Of a stretch of DNA of 64,000 nucleotides, positions 12,510-26,500 are shown piece after piece. The notes under the pieces are model-generated. The model was not told where the DNA came from and made no database searches. It saw nothing but the letters and a program-made list of their open reading frames with translations. The first letter of the stretch is position 1; each line of letters opens with the position of its first letter. Source of the stretch: Carnegiea gigantea (taxonomy: Eukaryota; Streptophyta; Magnoliopsida; Caryophyllales; Cactaceae); NCBI GenBank assembly GCA_029747015.1, contig JAKOGI010000005.1, positions 2,814,191 to 2,878,190 on the forward strand, given 5' to 3'. The position numbers and the translations under genes were made by a program.

Positions 12510-15500
12510 TTATGTGAGCCTGTGTAACATGATCTGAGCACCATGTTGGGGCTGGAGGAAGAAAACAGTTATGGGTGAATGAGCATAGGATGGGGAAAGC
12601 TCCCAGGAAAAGCGTTGTAGAATCATGGACAATGCCATTTTAGCTTCAGTTGTGGCGAACTTCTCTCCTATGCATATTCTCGGTCCCCAACCGAAAGGAA
12701 AGAAGGCATTATTCCCTCTTGTTGCCTTGGATATCCCTTCCGAGAACCTCTCTGGCTCGAATTCTTCTGCATCTTCACCCCAGAGATCCTCGTCACGGTG
12801 AATGTAGAGTACTTGAAAGTTAACCAGTGCACCTGCAGGAAGTGAAAGCTCTCCTAGTTTTGTGTCCTTGTAAATCCTTCGACTTAGTTGAGTTGCTGGT
12901 GGATACATCCTAAGGACCTCGTTCAATATCATGGCAACCTAAATGAACATGTAAAATTGAATCCTGGGTTAGCCAGCAATCATACTTTCAGGGTGTGAAT
13001 AGTAAACCAACTTCAACCAAGGTAGAGTAGGTCAAGGATGGCTCTGAACTAGCCCTAGCTAAGACTCAAATTAAGGTGACTGATCAAACTGGTCCAAAAT
13101 TTGCTTGATCTATAGCAACTCTTGTCTTTATATCGAGGCTTTCTTGGATGAACGATGACAAACTCCCAAATATGACCAGAAATGCAATCTAACCACATTT
13201 TGACGCTATCTATAATCATCTAAGTGATCTAACTCAAACCCGACCAGAATGACCTCTTTGCGAAATCTAATGTGACGTTAGAAGAACACAGAACTTACTG
13301 TTTTCAAATGGTTCAAACCCTCAAAGTCTGGTGCATTATTTCCGAATGTTTGCAACACTTCTTCCCGAGCTCGTGCTTGCCAATCTTGATGCTTGCTCAA
13401 CAAAATCAATGTCCAAACTAGCAATATTGAAGTGGTCTCTTGTCCAGCCAAGTAGAATAGCTTGCAATCATCAATCACCTCTTGAAGACTGATCGTAGGC
13501 TTCTGGTTCTTGTTATTAGTGGCAGCGGCTTGTTGTATTTCTTTTATATGGAAATCGATTAGTATGTCTAACAAATCAGCTTTGGCTGCCTCACCAGCCT
13601 CTATTGCCTTCTTCCTCTTGTCGATGATTCCTCTAAGTAAAGTCTGTATGTGATCATTGATTTTCTTGAATCTCCTGTTTCTAGCAGTTGGAATATACCT
13701 GGACATTAAAGCATCAGGAAACCCACAATTCTGCTGCTCTCAACTCTTCCAAAGCTGCCCACCTTTCCCCACCAAGAAAGAAAGGGCAATAAAAAAAGAA
13801 GGAAAGAAAGAGTTAGTTTTGCCCCCTTCCCTTTTGGTTTTCTGCAAATACCTACTTTGTTTGCAGGGATAAGATTGACTACATATAAATCTCTCCGGTC
13901 ATTACTTTGATAGGATATTGCACACTTCAATGGTGGTTTTATTGAAGTGTTAGGAACCCTAATATTTGCATTAAGAAGGATAATGGCGTAGGATGATGGG
14001 AATTACCTCAATCCAGGGAAATAAATTGATTGTAGCATACTAAGAGCTAAACCAATTTGTTCTTTCAGAAGTTCGAATATTTTCTGTCCGTCTGCATAGC
14101 TAGTACCAAATGCTGCTCGCGAGATCACATCAGCAGAGAATCTGACAAGATGTGGCCACACATCCACCTCTCTTGAATCTGCTTCGGCAACTATTTTCTC
14201 CCATTTATTGATCATCTCACCACAACTTTCACAGAACGCTGGCATCAAAAGCTATAGTACAAGCAGTTTCAGTTTGCTAATTCGAACATAGCAGTTGAAT
14301 TGGAGGTGGGGGGTGGGGATGGCAGGTTGGGGTTTATGACCTTGAGCTTTTCTGTGTGGAAAGCAGGGTTGACCATCTTTCGGTGCTGAGCCCATTGCTC
14401 ACCCTCATAGTTGATAAATCCTGCAAAAAGCTTGTCAACAATGGGATGCAAGCTTGGCTTTCGAAATTCCTGTATCTTTGTCAATGCCTCTCTGATCAGC
14501 TCAGGCTTGGAGATTGTGACTATTGGCTTAGTGCCAAGCCACATAAAATGCTGTTTTCCTGCAATTCCTCAGAAACATGTCGTATTACAATGGCAATGGC
14601 TAATCACAATTTGAGAACTCAGAACCTGAGTCATCCTTGGTTTACTGGTTAGCTAGATGAAGGTTTCATGCCGGCACTAACAGATTTGAAGTCGGACCTA
14701 ATTAGAAACTGTCAAGCTAAGCAGAAAGCAGAAGCATATGCTGGAAGAGGTAAAGAAACAAAACATGCTTAATAGACATTTTTGGGAAGAGTTTTGCAAG
14801 GGATGGCCATTTGGGAAAAAGACACTTTGTAAAGAAAAGATGTTCTCTTTTGCGAACAGGCTTCATACATAGCCCCTTAACACACTATTTCAGAAGAGGA
14901 AATGAAAAAGTATCCTCATGTTTCTGCAACTTTCTACTTGTCCCTGAGTGCATCCTATGATTGGACATTAAAAAGTACAATCCAGTAATTGCAGCGCTTA
15001 TACCATAATCCCAGAACACCTGGAAGTGAGACATTTTCAGAGGCATGGGACCAGCAAAAGTGGGTCGTATTGGGGACCTAAAACCCCAGGGGGTGGGGGT
15101 TGTGTTTTTGGAACAGTCCCAGTACCATACAGTATACAGTGATTCAGCTTTATTGTACATCTGAGGCTACAAGGTGGACAAAATCAAATGGAAACTAGGA
15201 ACCAGCAGTTTCTATCCGGTTTGATGAATATGCCTTTGTGATATACGATTATTGCTCACTTAAGCTCGAAATGAATCACAAGGTTGTCACCCAACCTTGC
15301 ACTGAATAGTTGACAAAGTGCAATAATGCTAATCTACAGATCAAAATCCCTCATTTTTGTTCACGTTGTGCTATGAATGCTAGTGTTAATCAGAGTGACC
15401 TGGATTACTTCTGAATTATCAGCTTTGATATATAATTTCAACAATTCTTCAAACTCGAACCACAACAACTTAGTAAACAAACTGGTTCATCATTCAGCGA

Positions 15501-15850
15501 GACAAAGATTCAACACAAAAATGAGAACCCCATTCAGCAAAGAGAGAATATTTCTCAGGTGATATACCGAGCTTGGTCATGAGCTGATGGCGGAAAGGCT
15601 CGATACGAGCGAGATAATTGTGGGAGAAGCTGCTCATGGGCTTAGCCATAGCTTGAGAGCGCATGGAGGATAAATCTTTCAAGTCTCCAAACAAGATCTT
15701 GTATGAAGTTCCTGGAAGGCCCTGTTGTTTCAGCCATCTTTCCAGCTTCTTGGGTCTTAGCCATATCCAGTTCACTACTTTAACTAAACCTGTAACTACA
15801 ACTGCACATACTAATGAAATCAAAATAGAGCTTGCTGAGGGGGTATCCAT
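12510..15850 (-). CDS. Cytochrome P450, CYP72A type, intact five-exon gene
   Basis: Exons, in transcription order: 15568-15850, 14341-14558, 14007-14251, 13299-13698, 12510-12938. The lengths are identical to those of the gene at 1346-4682 and join in frame to 524 residues. The N-terminal anchor ([13 protein letters not shown]...) is followed by the hinge GLPG. AGQETTS is at about 333-339, ExxR (EVLR) at 389-392, canonical PERF at 444-447, and [10 protein letters not shown] at about 464-473. All motifs needed for an active microsomal monooxygenase are present. The exon 2 donor is GTCATA rather than the GTAATT of the first gene, still a GT site. Its sequence differs substantially from the first gene in the B-C region and after ExxR (ATQLSRRIY versus APLVPRMVI), so substrate choice may differ. 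This is inference; no substrate is known. Confidence 0.9.
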
Positions 15851-16875
15851 TTCCCAGATGGTCGCTCAATTTGTTCCCTCACTCCGTTTATGCTACCATC
15901 TTAGAAGTTTCATGAAAGGGCGCAGTATTACGAAAGAGATTGCACGGTTTCAATGTCAACCTTTTCTTCTGTCTTTATTTGATTATTGTATTCTCGCCTG
16001 TGGGCTTGGTTGGAGACTTGTGGTGGCATTTGTGTGTCTGGGGCGGGAAGGGGTTAATATAATAAGATTTCTTAGCAGTAAAGTAGGTATGACAGATGGG
16101 TTATTTAAAGATGGTTAATTCGGATTTGAGTTGGGTCATTTTCGGTTCTGATAAATTTTGGGTATGTTGTTGGTTGGTTTGACAAATTTGTCTTGCAAAT
16201 TCAAGCAAATATTGGGAAGAAATTTCATGTCAGTTCTGTCAGCCCAATTAGGTTTGGTTGAACCTTATACCGTTATACTAGTCCTCGTTTGATCGTGTGC
16301 TAGGCTCCTTGCTAATTTAGTCTAGTTTAGGAGGACTTGAACTCAGTCCACTGCATCTATTCCAAAGAATTTAGCTGTAACATCCCCATAACTTCTGTTT
16401 TTGATGAGGATATAAGTCTTTGTTCATCAATTTTCAAAACATTTACCAACTGGGATAGTTCAACTAATGATCACTTTCTTGGTGAAAATCAAGGACCAAA
16501 GAAATTAATTAGGTTCCTGCAAGCTGCCACTGCATCTTTTTATCTTTACTTATTAGAAATGAAAATGTCAAGGATCCCAGCTTCCCTGAGTAAAGAGAAA
16601 CATCTTTCTTCCCTAATTTGATTTCATTCGTTCTTTATTTAACAAGAAACTCCTTGATAATATCCATTATCATAAGCAACAAATGAGTTGAGCTGCTCAT
16701 CTACGATGGTATCTTTTTATCTGTGCATTAAGATAAAGAGGCCGAGGATTCCAGCTTCGTTGAGTAAAGAGAACTTTCTTCCCTCATTCCATTTCATTCC
16801 AAATTTACTTAATCTAACAACTAATGACCGAAGTTGCTCTTCTTAATATCATCCATTTTCATAAACGACAATAAG
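15851..16875. other. Intergenic spacer between two CYP72A units
   Basis: It is the 5' flank of the gene at 12510-15850 and the 3' flank of the pseudogene at 16876-20352. The 15910-15990 stretch matches 28930-29010, showing the same repeat unit. It contains the tandem duplication listed at 16532-16830. No gene is seen. Confidence 0.55.
16532..16830. repeat. Divergent tandem duplication, period about 177 bp
   Basis: Two blocks share the pattern ATCTTTTTATCT...AGGATCCCAGCTTC/AGGATTCCAGCTTC...GAGTAAAGAGAA...CTTTCTTCCCT, starting near 16532 and 16708. They lie just 3' of the pseudogene. Confidence 0.6.
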
Positions 16876-19800
16876 CTAAGTTGCACGTCTGCATTTTCTG
16901 TATCTGTGCCTGTGCAAAATGATCTGAGCACCATGTTGAGGCTGGAGGAATAAAAGTCTCATGGGCACATGAACACAGGACGGTGAAAGCTCCAAGGACA
17001 AGTGCTGTAGAATCATGGACAATGCCATGTTTGCTTCAGTTATGGCGAATTTCTCCCCTATGCACACTCAGAGAACCTCTCTGGATTGAATTCTTCTGCA
17101 TCTTCACTCCAAAGTTCCTTGTCCCAGTGAATGCAGATTACTTCGAATTTAATCAGTGCACCTCCAGGAAGTGAAAGCTCCCGCCACTTTTGTGTTCTTG
17201 TAAATCCTTCATCTTACTTTTGCTGGTGGATATATTTTAAGAACCTGGTTCAATATCATGCTAACCTAAACGAACATGCAAAATTGAATGCCACATTAGC
17301 AATTGTATGTTTAGAGTATCAGTAGTCTACCTACTTCAGGCATCCCAATGTAGAGTGCGTCAAGGATGATCCTAAACTGGCCCTAGCTTAGACTCAAGAT
17401 AAGGTAACACATCATGCTGGTCCAAAATTTTCTTGATCGATGTGGACTCCACCTTCTTGTCAAAGCATATTGGATGAACAAATGGCAAACCCCAAATATG
17501 GGCAAAAAATGGGATCAACCCCATTTTGACTCTATCTGTAATCATCTAACTCAGACCACTTTGGAAACTTGTGGTTCAGAACAGGCCATATATATAGGGT
17601 TGTAGCCCATTAACCCCTCACCTTGGGCTTCTCAGCCCACTGGGCTTCCTCTGGTTAGGGAGCTCAGTGGGGCCCAGGTCACAAACACCCCCACCCCTTA
17701 ACCAAAAAAAAAAAAAAAAAAGGAAAACTCAAACTCAAACTCAACCACAAGGACCTCTTCACTGAATCTAATATGACACTTGAAGAAAGAACTGTCTGTC
17801 TTCAGGTGGTTAAAACCTTCATTGTGTGGTGCATTATTTCTGAATGTCTGCAAGACTTCTTCTTGAGCTCGTGCTTGCCAATCTTGGTGCTTGCTCAACA
17901 AAATCAATGTCCAAACTAGCAACATTGAAGCGGTCTCTTGTCCAGCCAAGTAGAATAGCTTGCAGTAATCAGTCACCTCTTGGAGACTGATAAGCTGTTG
18001 GTTCATCTTATTAGTAGCAGCAGCTGCTTGTATTTCTTTCAAGGGGCAATTTAACAGCATGCCTAACAGGTCATCCTTGGCTGCCTCACCATATTCCATT
18101 GCCTTTTTACTCCTGTCAATCATTCCTTTCAGTAAAGCCTGTGTCTGGTCTCTGATTTCCTCGAATCTCCTGTTTCTTGCTGTTGGAATATACCTGTACA
18201 TTAAAGCATCAGGAAACCTCCATCTCTGCTTTAGAAGCTCTCAACTCTTCTGAAGCTGCCCCCACCCTTCCCCCAAAAAAGAAAAAAGAAGCCTTTTTAT
18301 GTGTTGGGATAAGGCTGGCTACATCTACATCTCTCAAGATCTGGTCTAACAGGATAACCCAGACCTCATTGGTGGTGGTTGCATGTGAGTATCAAAGCAC
18401 TCACTTTTGCTTATTAGAAAGTACAAAAGTAGGATAATGGCATAGGATGCCAGGGCCTACGTCAATCCATGGATATAAACTGATTGGAGCATCTTAAGAG
18501 CTAGACTAATTTTTCCTTCAGAAGTTGTAATATCTTCCGCCCCTCTGTGTAGCTACTACCAAGTACCGCCCTTGATATCACATCAATAGAGAGTGTAGTA
18601 AGGTCCGGTCACATCCACTTGACCTGAACCACCTTCGGGAATTAGCTTCTCCCATTTTAGGATCATGTCATCACAGCTGTCATAAAATGCCGGCAGCATA
18701 AGCTGTAATGAAAGCACTGTTAGTTCACTTGGTAACCTTTTTTCTTTTCTTTTCTTTTATTTTCCTTTCTTTTTTTTGGGGGGGGGGGGGGAGGTTGGTC
18801 TGGAGGAATAACCTTTATATTCTCTGTGTGGAAAGCAGGGTTGATCATCATCCAGTGTTGGGCCCACTCTCCATGGTAGTTGGCAAACCCCGAAAAAAAA
18901 AGCTTTTTGAGCATGGGATGTGTTTTTGGCCTTCGAAATTCCTGTATCTTTGTCAGTACCTCTCTGATCAGCTCAGGCTTGGAGATGCTTACCATCGCTG
19001 TAATGCCAAACCACATAAAAAACTGTTTTCCTGCAACTCCTCGGGCGTATTTATTTTTAGAGTAGTGAAACTAATCCAATACCAAATCTTAGGACCCAGT
19101 CATCTGGGTTTGCTAGTTGGTTAGATGAAGGTACATTGGTTGCAATGACAGATTTCAGCTTGGATCTAATTAGTAATTAACCATCAAACTAAGCAGAAAG
19201 CAGAAGTATATGCTGGAGGAAAAGAAACAGATCATGATTAAATATGCAGTTTTGGTAAGAGTTGTGCCAGGGATGAGTAGACACTTTATAAAGACGTGCC
19301 CTTTTGTGAACAGGCTTCATAGTTCATAGTTTCATAGATAACCCCTGAATACACTATTTCAGAAGAGGAATCCCTCGAGAGACAGCATTTGAGAGGATAA
19401 AAAGTGTCCTCAGGTTGCAACTTTTCAGTCGTTCCTGAGTGCATCCTATGACTTGACATCAAAAGATACGATCGAGCAACTGCAGTGCTTATGCTGTAAG
19501 TGCAACATTTTTAAGAGGCATGCGGCTGATCAAAACAGGTCGTATCGTGAACTTTCTTTTTTCTTTTTTTTTTCGGTTGGGGGGAGGGTTGTCTTCGAGG
19601 TAGTCCCAGTACTATGTTATAATGTGTACAGCAATCGGAATCCATTGTATATTTAAGGCTTACAGGTGGACGAAACAGTAAGTTCAAATTCAGAAGAGGG
19701 AAAAGTGGTTTTCCAAATGCTTTGATGGCTATGCCTTTGTCATATATGAGCTAAATAACGGTGTATGGTCACGTAAGCTCAAAATATATCACAATGTAGT

Positions 19801-20352
19801 CACTGCACCTTGCACCCAATCTGTGACAGATAGTGCAATGCTCTTGACCCACAGATGAAAATCCCGCCTTATTTGCTAGTGTTGTGCTAATGAATGCTAA
19901 ACTCAAGACTTGGACTCATCTCTGAATCCTCAGCTTTGCTACATTACCCGTACAATTGCCCAAAACAAAACCCAATAACAGTAAGCAAACTGGTTCATCC
20001 CTCAACCTGACGGAGATTCAGCCCAAACCCAAAATAATAGCCCCAAAGCACAACGAAGATTTCTCTGGCAACGTACCAAACTTGGTCATGAGCTGATGGT
20101 GGAAAGGCTTGACATGAGGGAGATAATTGCCAGAGAAGCTGCTCATGGCTTAGCCCTGGCTTAAGAGTGCATGGAGGATGCATCTTTCAAATCCTCAAAC
20201 AGGATCTTGTATGAAGTGCCTAGAAGGCCTTGGTTCAGCCCTCTTTCAAGCTTCTTGAGTAGCCATATCCAGTTCACTGCTATAACTAGTCCTGTAACTA
20301 CACCTACACAGACTAATATAATCAAAATACGGCTGGCTGGTGGAGTCTCCAT
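16876..20352 (-). pseudogene. CYP72A pseudogene lacking the haem loop
   Basis: Exons: 20077-20352, 18813-19030, 18461-18702, 17797-18193, 16876-17265. Exon 1 lacks two codons in the hinge, then has a TAA and a frameshift near 20150-20165. Exon 2 is open. Exon 3 has frameshifts around the VDV and KEQ positions. Exon 4 is open with AGQETAS, but its donor has become GA instead of GT. In exon 5 a deletion of about 70 nt joins the region before PERF directly to CIGEKF, removing the FPFGWGPRI half of the haem loop. The stop is lost, adding about ten residues. Its nearest relative here is the intact gene at 12510-15850. Confidence 0.88.
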
Positions 20353-20403
20353 TTCCCAGAGGATCTCCCGATTTGTTTGCTCACTTTGTCGATGGTGGCA
20401 GCT

Positions 20404-20473
20404 TACATGTTTCTGTTGGAGATATTAAGAGAATGGTTTACATGTTTCTGTTGGAGATATTAAGAGAATGGTT
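20404..20473. repeat. Tandem duplication, 35-bp unit, two copies
   Basis: The unit TACATGTTTCTGTTGGAGAT plus 15 bases is repeated exactly at 20404 and 20439, just upstream of the pseudogene's exon 1. Confidence 0.9.
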
Positions 20474-20659
20474 TGGTGAGGGGATTAGAACTACTCGTGA
20501 TTATGCCTTTCTACATACTGATGCAAGCCCTGGTGTGACATACGTGTAGAGATGTTCCCGCCTTAGCAATGCATCATTTCGTAAAATATCACTCCAAAGG
20601 GATTTATTGCTTTAAGAGTACACCCCTTCAAGGAGGAGGCACTAATGAGTTATTACATC

Positions 20660-21764
20660 TGTTGACTTACTTAGTAACCACAATAATTTTGATGAAACAC
20701 AAAATTAGTGACTTAGTTGTTGCATTAAAAAGATGTAATGCATAAAAAAAAGAAGCAATATATATTAATATAATCATAAAGAAATTATAAAGAAAATATA
20801 AAAGATTGCATGCATCTCAAATTTATTTGATGATATCAAAGATTGTATCCATATCACATTTATTTGATTGGAAATATTGTATGCAATATTATTTAAAGGC
20901 AAAGATATCATAAGATTAATTATGCATGCTAGGCAAGAGACAATATGAAAAATATTATTCAAATAAAAAGGATTTTATTTGATTAAATGATTCTATCCTG
21001 AATTCTAGCCATGACAAAATATTGTCCTTATTTGATTGGAAGATTCTAGCAATATTACTTGATTGGAATATTCTTTTTGAATTTCAAACTTGATCTCACA
21101 AAGATTATATTGCATGATTTTATTTTATTACAAATATAATACATTTTGTTGCCAAGTTTCAAAAAGATTTACACGTTAAAAGGCAAGAGAAGAGATTGTG
21201 AGCATATACTTTCTTATTGGAGAAGATTACAAGATAAAATTAGAATATCTTTGATGAGACACTTCCTTATTGGATGATGGGAGTCACAACTTGCAAGGCT
21301 ATAAACACTTATCACAAGAGCAAGAGCAAGGAGATCCAAGTAATCAAAAAAGTAAGTTGCAATCATACTACACTAAGCTATACATTTGCAAATTTCTTTG
21401 AGTCTTGAATTGTAATCAAAAGTCTTGAGAGATTTTGAGGAATTTTTATTAAGGAATGAACGAAGGAGTTGGTGTGAGGTCACAACTCCTCCCAAACTTC
21501 AATCAGTGGTTGAGTTAAGTAGTTGGGATCTTTAGAGTGTGGTGCTCTAAAAGAAAGTGTGAAGGTTCATCTTAATAAGAAAAGTAGAGCGTTGAATCCT
21601 AGAGTTGGATAACTCTAGGAGGGGACCTAAGCCTGTTGAGACCCAACCTCATTAAAATATCCTTGAGTTTTGTCTCTCTTTTATTTCAGATCTTACTTTG
21701 AGTTTTGGTTTTAATTTTCTAAGATCACCCTATTCATCCCCCTCTAGGATAATCTAAACCTTCA
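20660..21764 (+). repeat. 5' LTR of the SIRE-like Copia
   Basis: It runs from TGTTGACTTAC to AAACCTTCA and is 1105 bp. A TATA-like box (TATAAACA) lies near 21299-21306; the 3' LTR has the more canonical TATAAATA. Confidence 0.92.
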
Positions 21765-21766
21765 AT

Positions 21767-21778
21767 TGGTATCAGAGC
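21767..21778 (+). other. Primer-binding site (tRNA-Met)
   Basis: TGGTATCAGAGC, complementary to the 3' end of plant initiator tRNA-Met, lies two bases after the 5' LTR. Confidence 0.92.
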
Positions 21779-21812
21779 CAGTCCCATACTCTTTGACCTA
21801 ACAGTCAAGTGG

Positions 21813-23521
21813 ATGACAATCATGGCCTTTTCTGGTGATATCAATATCGAAGGAAGATCCACTGTTAGACCGCCATTGTTTAAAGGATCCAATTTCTCCA
21901 ACTGGAAAAACGCTATGCAAATTTTTATTGAATCTCCTAATATGAAACTATGGGAAATTGTAAACAATGGGCCTTATGCTATTCCTAAAATAAAAAATGA
22001 CAAAGGAGAAGATATTGATAAACCAAAGGAGCAGTACACTAGTGCTGATTGGGAAAAACTTACAAAAAACTCAAAGGCCAAACACATACTTTATTGTGGT
22101 TTAGATGCTAATGAATATAACGGAATTTCTGCTGTGATACAGCTAAAGAGATCTGGAGTAAGCTGATTGTTACCTACGAAGGAATAAGCCAAGTCCGTGA
22201 GACAAAGATGAACATGTTTGTTCATCAATATGAACTGTTTAATATGCAGGCTGACAAATCAATCAAAGACATGTTTACTCGCTTCACTGATATCACCAAC
22301 AACTTGAAGTCCCTCGGAAAGACCTATACTAATGAAGAAATGGTGAGGAAGATCCTTTGGTGTCTCCCTAAAAATAAGTGGGGCCCAAATGTCACTGCCA
22401 TTGAGGAAGCACAAGATCTAAAGAAGCTTGAATAAGACGATCTTCCAGGGAAGCTTCTAACTCATGAGATCCACCTCAAAGAAGATGAAGGCGCCAGCTC
22501 TAAGAAAGGGATAACCTTAAAAGCCTCAAAAGAAGATTGCTCTTCAGATGAAGAGGAACCTGAGGACAATGATGAAGAAGCCTTCTCCTTGATTGTGAGA
22601 GGTCTCAACAAAATGGGTCTAAGAAAGAAGTTCAACCATAAAAGCTTCAACCAGAAAGGATCCACATCTAAGAGAAATGAGAAAGGTAAGTCTTACAACA
22701 AAAATGAAACTAACATCAGTGCTTGTTATGATTGTGGTGTGCCAGATCACATGCTGAAGGACTGCTCCCTACTTCCAAAAGTAGGCGAAAGAAGAAAATT
22801 CAAAAGGAAAGAGAATAAGAAAGTCATGATAGCTGCTTGGAGTGACAGTGAATCAAGTGAGAGTGACAACTATGAAGAACATGTGGTTAACACATGTCTT
22901 ATGGCTAAGGACATGCAACAAGAAGAGCAATCTGAATATGGAAGCACTGATGAGGTAGACATATCATCCCTGTATGACTGTTCTAAAGATGAATTAATCG
23001 ATACATTAATCAGCTTTGCCAAACTAGAAGAAAAATATATGTCTAAATGCAAAGAGCTCAAGAAAAGGGTAAGAGAACTATGCAAGAAAAATGTAGATCT
23101 AGAAAAATTGAATAATAACCTTCAAGTGAAAGTTAAGGACCTAGAGGCTACAAATATAGAACTATCAATCAAGTGTGATGTAAATCACAAGACAATTCTT
23201 AAATTTACTCAAGGACAAGAAAATCTAGATAAACTGCTTTGTACTCAAAGGACATCATTTAACAAAGAAGGCCTTGGATATAATCACTCTAACCAAAAGA
23301 AAATCTATAAAAACTTCTTTGTAAAACCCACACTACATAAAGATAACACCAGGACTTGCAATTATTGTTCAAAAGAAGGCCACCTGAATTATTCTTGTCC
23401 ACTCAGAAAAAGGTCTTCTAAAACCATTCAAATTTGGGTCCCCAAAGGAACAAGACCTCCTAATTTGATTGCTTATGATTTCAGATCTAGATTTAATGCC
23501 AAAAGCACAAGGAAGGGTTGA
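21813..23521 (+). pseudogene. Retrotransposon gag, frameshifted
   Basis: It starts at ATG (MTIMAFSGD). The capsid-like region covers 21813-22435, with a frameshift near 22150 and a stop near 22433. After that an open stretch to 23521 carries two CX2CX4HX4C zinc knuckles, CYDCGVPDHMLKDC (about 22726-22767) and CNYCSKEGHLNYSC (about 23356-23397), separated by an acidic, then coiled-coil-like, Lys/Glu-rich region (about 22950-23200). It would form the virus-like particle core. It is not functional as it stands. Confidence 0.85.
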
Positions 23522-23530
23522 TTTTCTGTT

Positions 23531-26500
23531 TTGCAGGTGTGCCTGAAGTCTGGGAAAGATCTGTGGTATCTCGACAGCGGGTGTTCAAGGCATACGAGTG
23601 GAAATGCTTCCTTGTACACCAAAATCAAAAAGAACGGACATGGGAGTATCACATTTGGAGATAAAAGCATAGGTAAAATACTTGATGTTGGAAGAATACA
23701 TAAAGATCCCACTAATTTTATTGATAATGTCTACTTAGTCGACAGATTAAAATTCAACCTACTAAGCATATCTCAATTATGTGAAGAAGGAAATCTTGTA
23801 ACCTTTGATTCTACTCACTGCATTGTCAATAATAAGAAATCGGAAAAAATTACCTTTCATGGACCTAGAATAGATAATGTTTATGCAATTGATATTGACA
23901 ATATCCCCCCCACAAAACCTATCATGTTTTAAATGGTTATGGCATCGAAGACTGGGTCATGCTAGCATGCATACTATTAAGAAACTGGCTAAAAAGGAAT
24001 TAGTTAGAGGTCTTCCTGAATGTAATTTTGAATATGATCATATATGTGATGCATGTGCTAAAGAAAAACAGGTTTGTAGCTCCTTCAAGTCAAAAAATAA
24101 CATTAGCACATCTAGACCTTTGGAACTTCTGCATATAAACTTATGTGGATCAATACCTACACAAAGTTTAGGACACAGTAAATATATTCTTGTCATTGTT
24201 GACGATTATTCTCGCTTCACATGGGTTTCCTTTCTAAAAGAAAAAATGAAGCATTCAGAGAATTTTCAAAACTCTGTAAACAATTACAAGTTTATAAGAA
24301 CTCACATGTCACATCTATAAGAAGTGATCATGGTACAGAATTTGACCAAAAAGACTTTACTGAGTTTTACAATAATCACGGAATTGCTCATAATTTTTCT
24401 GCACCTCGTACACCTCAACAGAATGGTGTAGTTGAAAGAAAAAAATAGAACACTAGAATATATGGCCCGAACTATGATGTGTGAAAGCAATGTTTCTCAA
24501 AACTTTTGGGCTGAAGCCGTGAATACTGCAAACTATGATCTAAATCGTTGGCTAATTCGATCAATTCTAAAAAGGACTCCTTATGAGTTGTTTAAATATA
24601 AGCGTCCTAACATTTCATACCTAAAACCCTTTGGATGCAAATGTTTTCTCCATAATAATGGTAAAAACAATCTAGGTAAATTCGATGCTAGAAGTGATGA
24701 AGGAATATTTATGGGATATTCCATGCATAGTAAGGCCTATAGAATTTTTAACAAACGTACCAGAACCATTGAAGAAAGTATACATGTGATTTTTTATGAA
24801 TCTAATGACAGTGCGTTAAGTGATGCTACAGCCCAGAGTTTAAATCTCAACAAGCATGATGACGATGAAGAGGAAGCAGAAAAGCAAGAAAGTCCCACTA
24901 TTGAGCAACAACAAGAAACACACAACGGTTCCTCACCCTGATATGAAGAGGAACCTACAAGTGAGGATGATTTGCCTCCAAATACATCCCAACAAGAGGT
25001 AAATCAAAAGCATTTTAAATATAAATCATCTCACCCAATGGACAACCTCCTGACTGATATATCCACAGATTTAAGAACACGCTCATCTCTGCATAACGTT
25101 TGTGCATTTTTTGCTTTTGTGTCACACATAGAACCCAAACATCATCTAGAAGCTCTTAATGACACAAACTGGATAAATGCTATGCAAGAATAACTAAACC
25201 AATTTGAAAGAAATCAAGTTTGGACCCTCACTACATGACCAAACAATCATCCAATAATAGGAATAAAGTGGGTCTTTAGAAATAAACTGGATGAAACTGG
25301 CAATGTCATAAGAAATAAGGCTAGATTAGTGGCCAAAGGATATAATCAAGAAGAAGGAATTGATTTCGATGAAACCTTTGCCCCAGTAGCTCGATTAGAA
25401 GCTATTCGCATATTATTAGCTTTCGCATCTCATATGAACATTAAGTTATATCAAATGGATGTAAAATGTGCATTCTTGAATGGTTATTTGCAAGAAGAAG
25501 TCTATGTAGAACAACTTCCTGGCTTTGAAAATCCTAATTTTCCCGCTCATGTTTACAAACTTCAAAAGGCCCTTTATGGTCTAACGCAAGCCCCTAGAGC
25601 TTGATATGAGCGGTTGAGTAAATTTCTTCTAGAACACAGTTTTGAAAGAGGGCATATTGACAAAACCCTCTTCACTAAATCTAGAGGACATGATTTTATA
25701 GTTATTCAAATTTATGTTAATGACATTCTTTTCAGAGCTACAAATAATCTTCTTTGTAAGGAATTCTCAGATCTTATGAGAAAAGAATTTGAAATGAGCA
25801 TGATGGGAGAACTAACATTCTTCCTAGGACTTTAGATTAAACAAAATAAAGATGGAATCTTTATTAATCAAAGTAAATATATCAAAAATCTCCTAAAGAA
25901 ATACAAATGGACCAGGCCAAGCATGCAAAAACATCCATGGCAACAAATGAGAAGTTAGATCTCGATACAAACGGTAAACCTGTAAATGAAAAGGTTTGTC
26001 GAGGAATGATCGGATCTTTGCTTTATCTTACTGCTAGTCGTCTTGATATCATGTTCAGTGTATGTCTATGTGCTAGATTTCAAGTTTCACCTAAAAAATC
26101 TCATCTTACATGTGTGAAACGAATTTTTCGATACTTAGCTGGAACTAAAGACTTAGGATTATGGTACCCTCGAGGGGGAGATTTTTCTTTGGTTGGCTTC
26201 ACTGACGCAGACTATGCAGGATACAAAGTTGATAGAAAAAGTACACCAGGCACATGCCAATTTCTTGGCCCTAGCCTAGTTTCTTGGCACTCCAAGAGAC
26301 AAAATTCTGTCGCCTTATCAACGGCCGAAGCAGAATATATTACTGCAGGTGCTTGCTGTGCACAACTACTTTGGATAATGCAGCAATTACGAGATTTTGG
26401 CATAAATCTCAAAGAAGTTCCAATTAAATGCGATAATAAAAGTGCTATTAATATCACAAAAAATCCAGTGCAACACTCTCGAACCAAGCATATAGAGGTA

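Noticed and set aside
14885..15160. 91-codon minus-strand frame in P450 intron 1
   Set aside because: It lies wholly within a well-defined intron, has no homology that I recognise, and the paralogous intron (19240-19480) lacks it.
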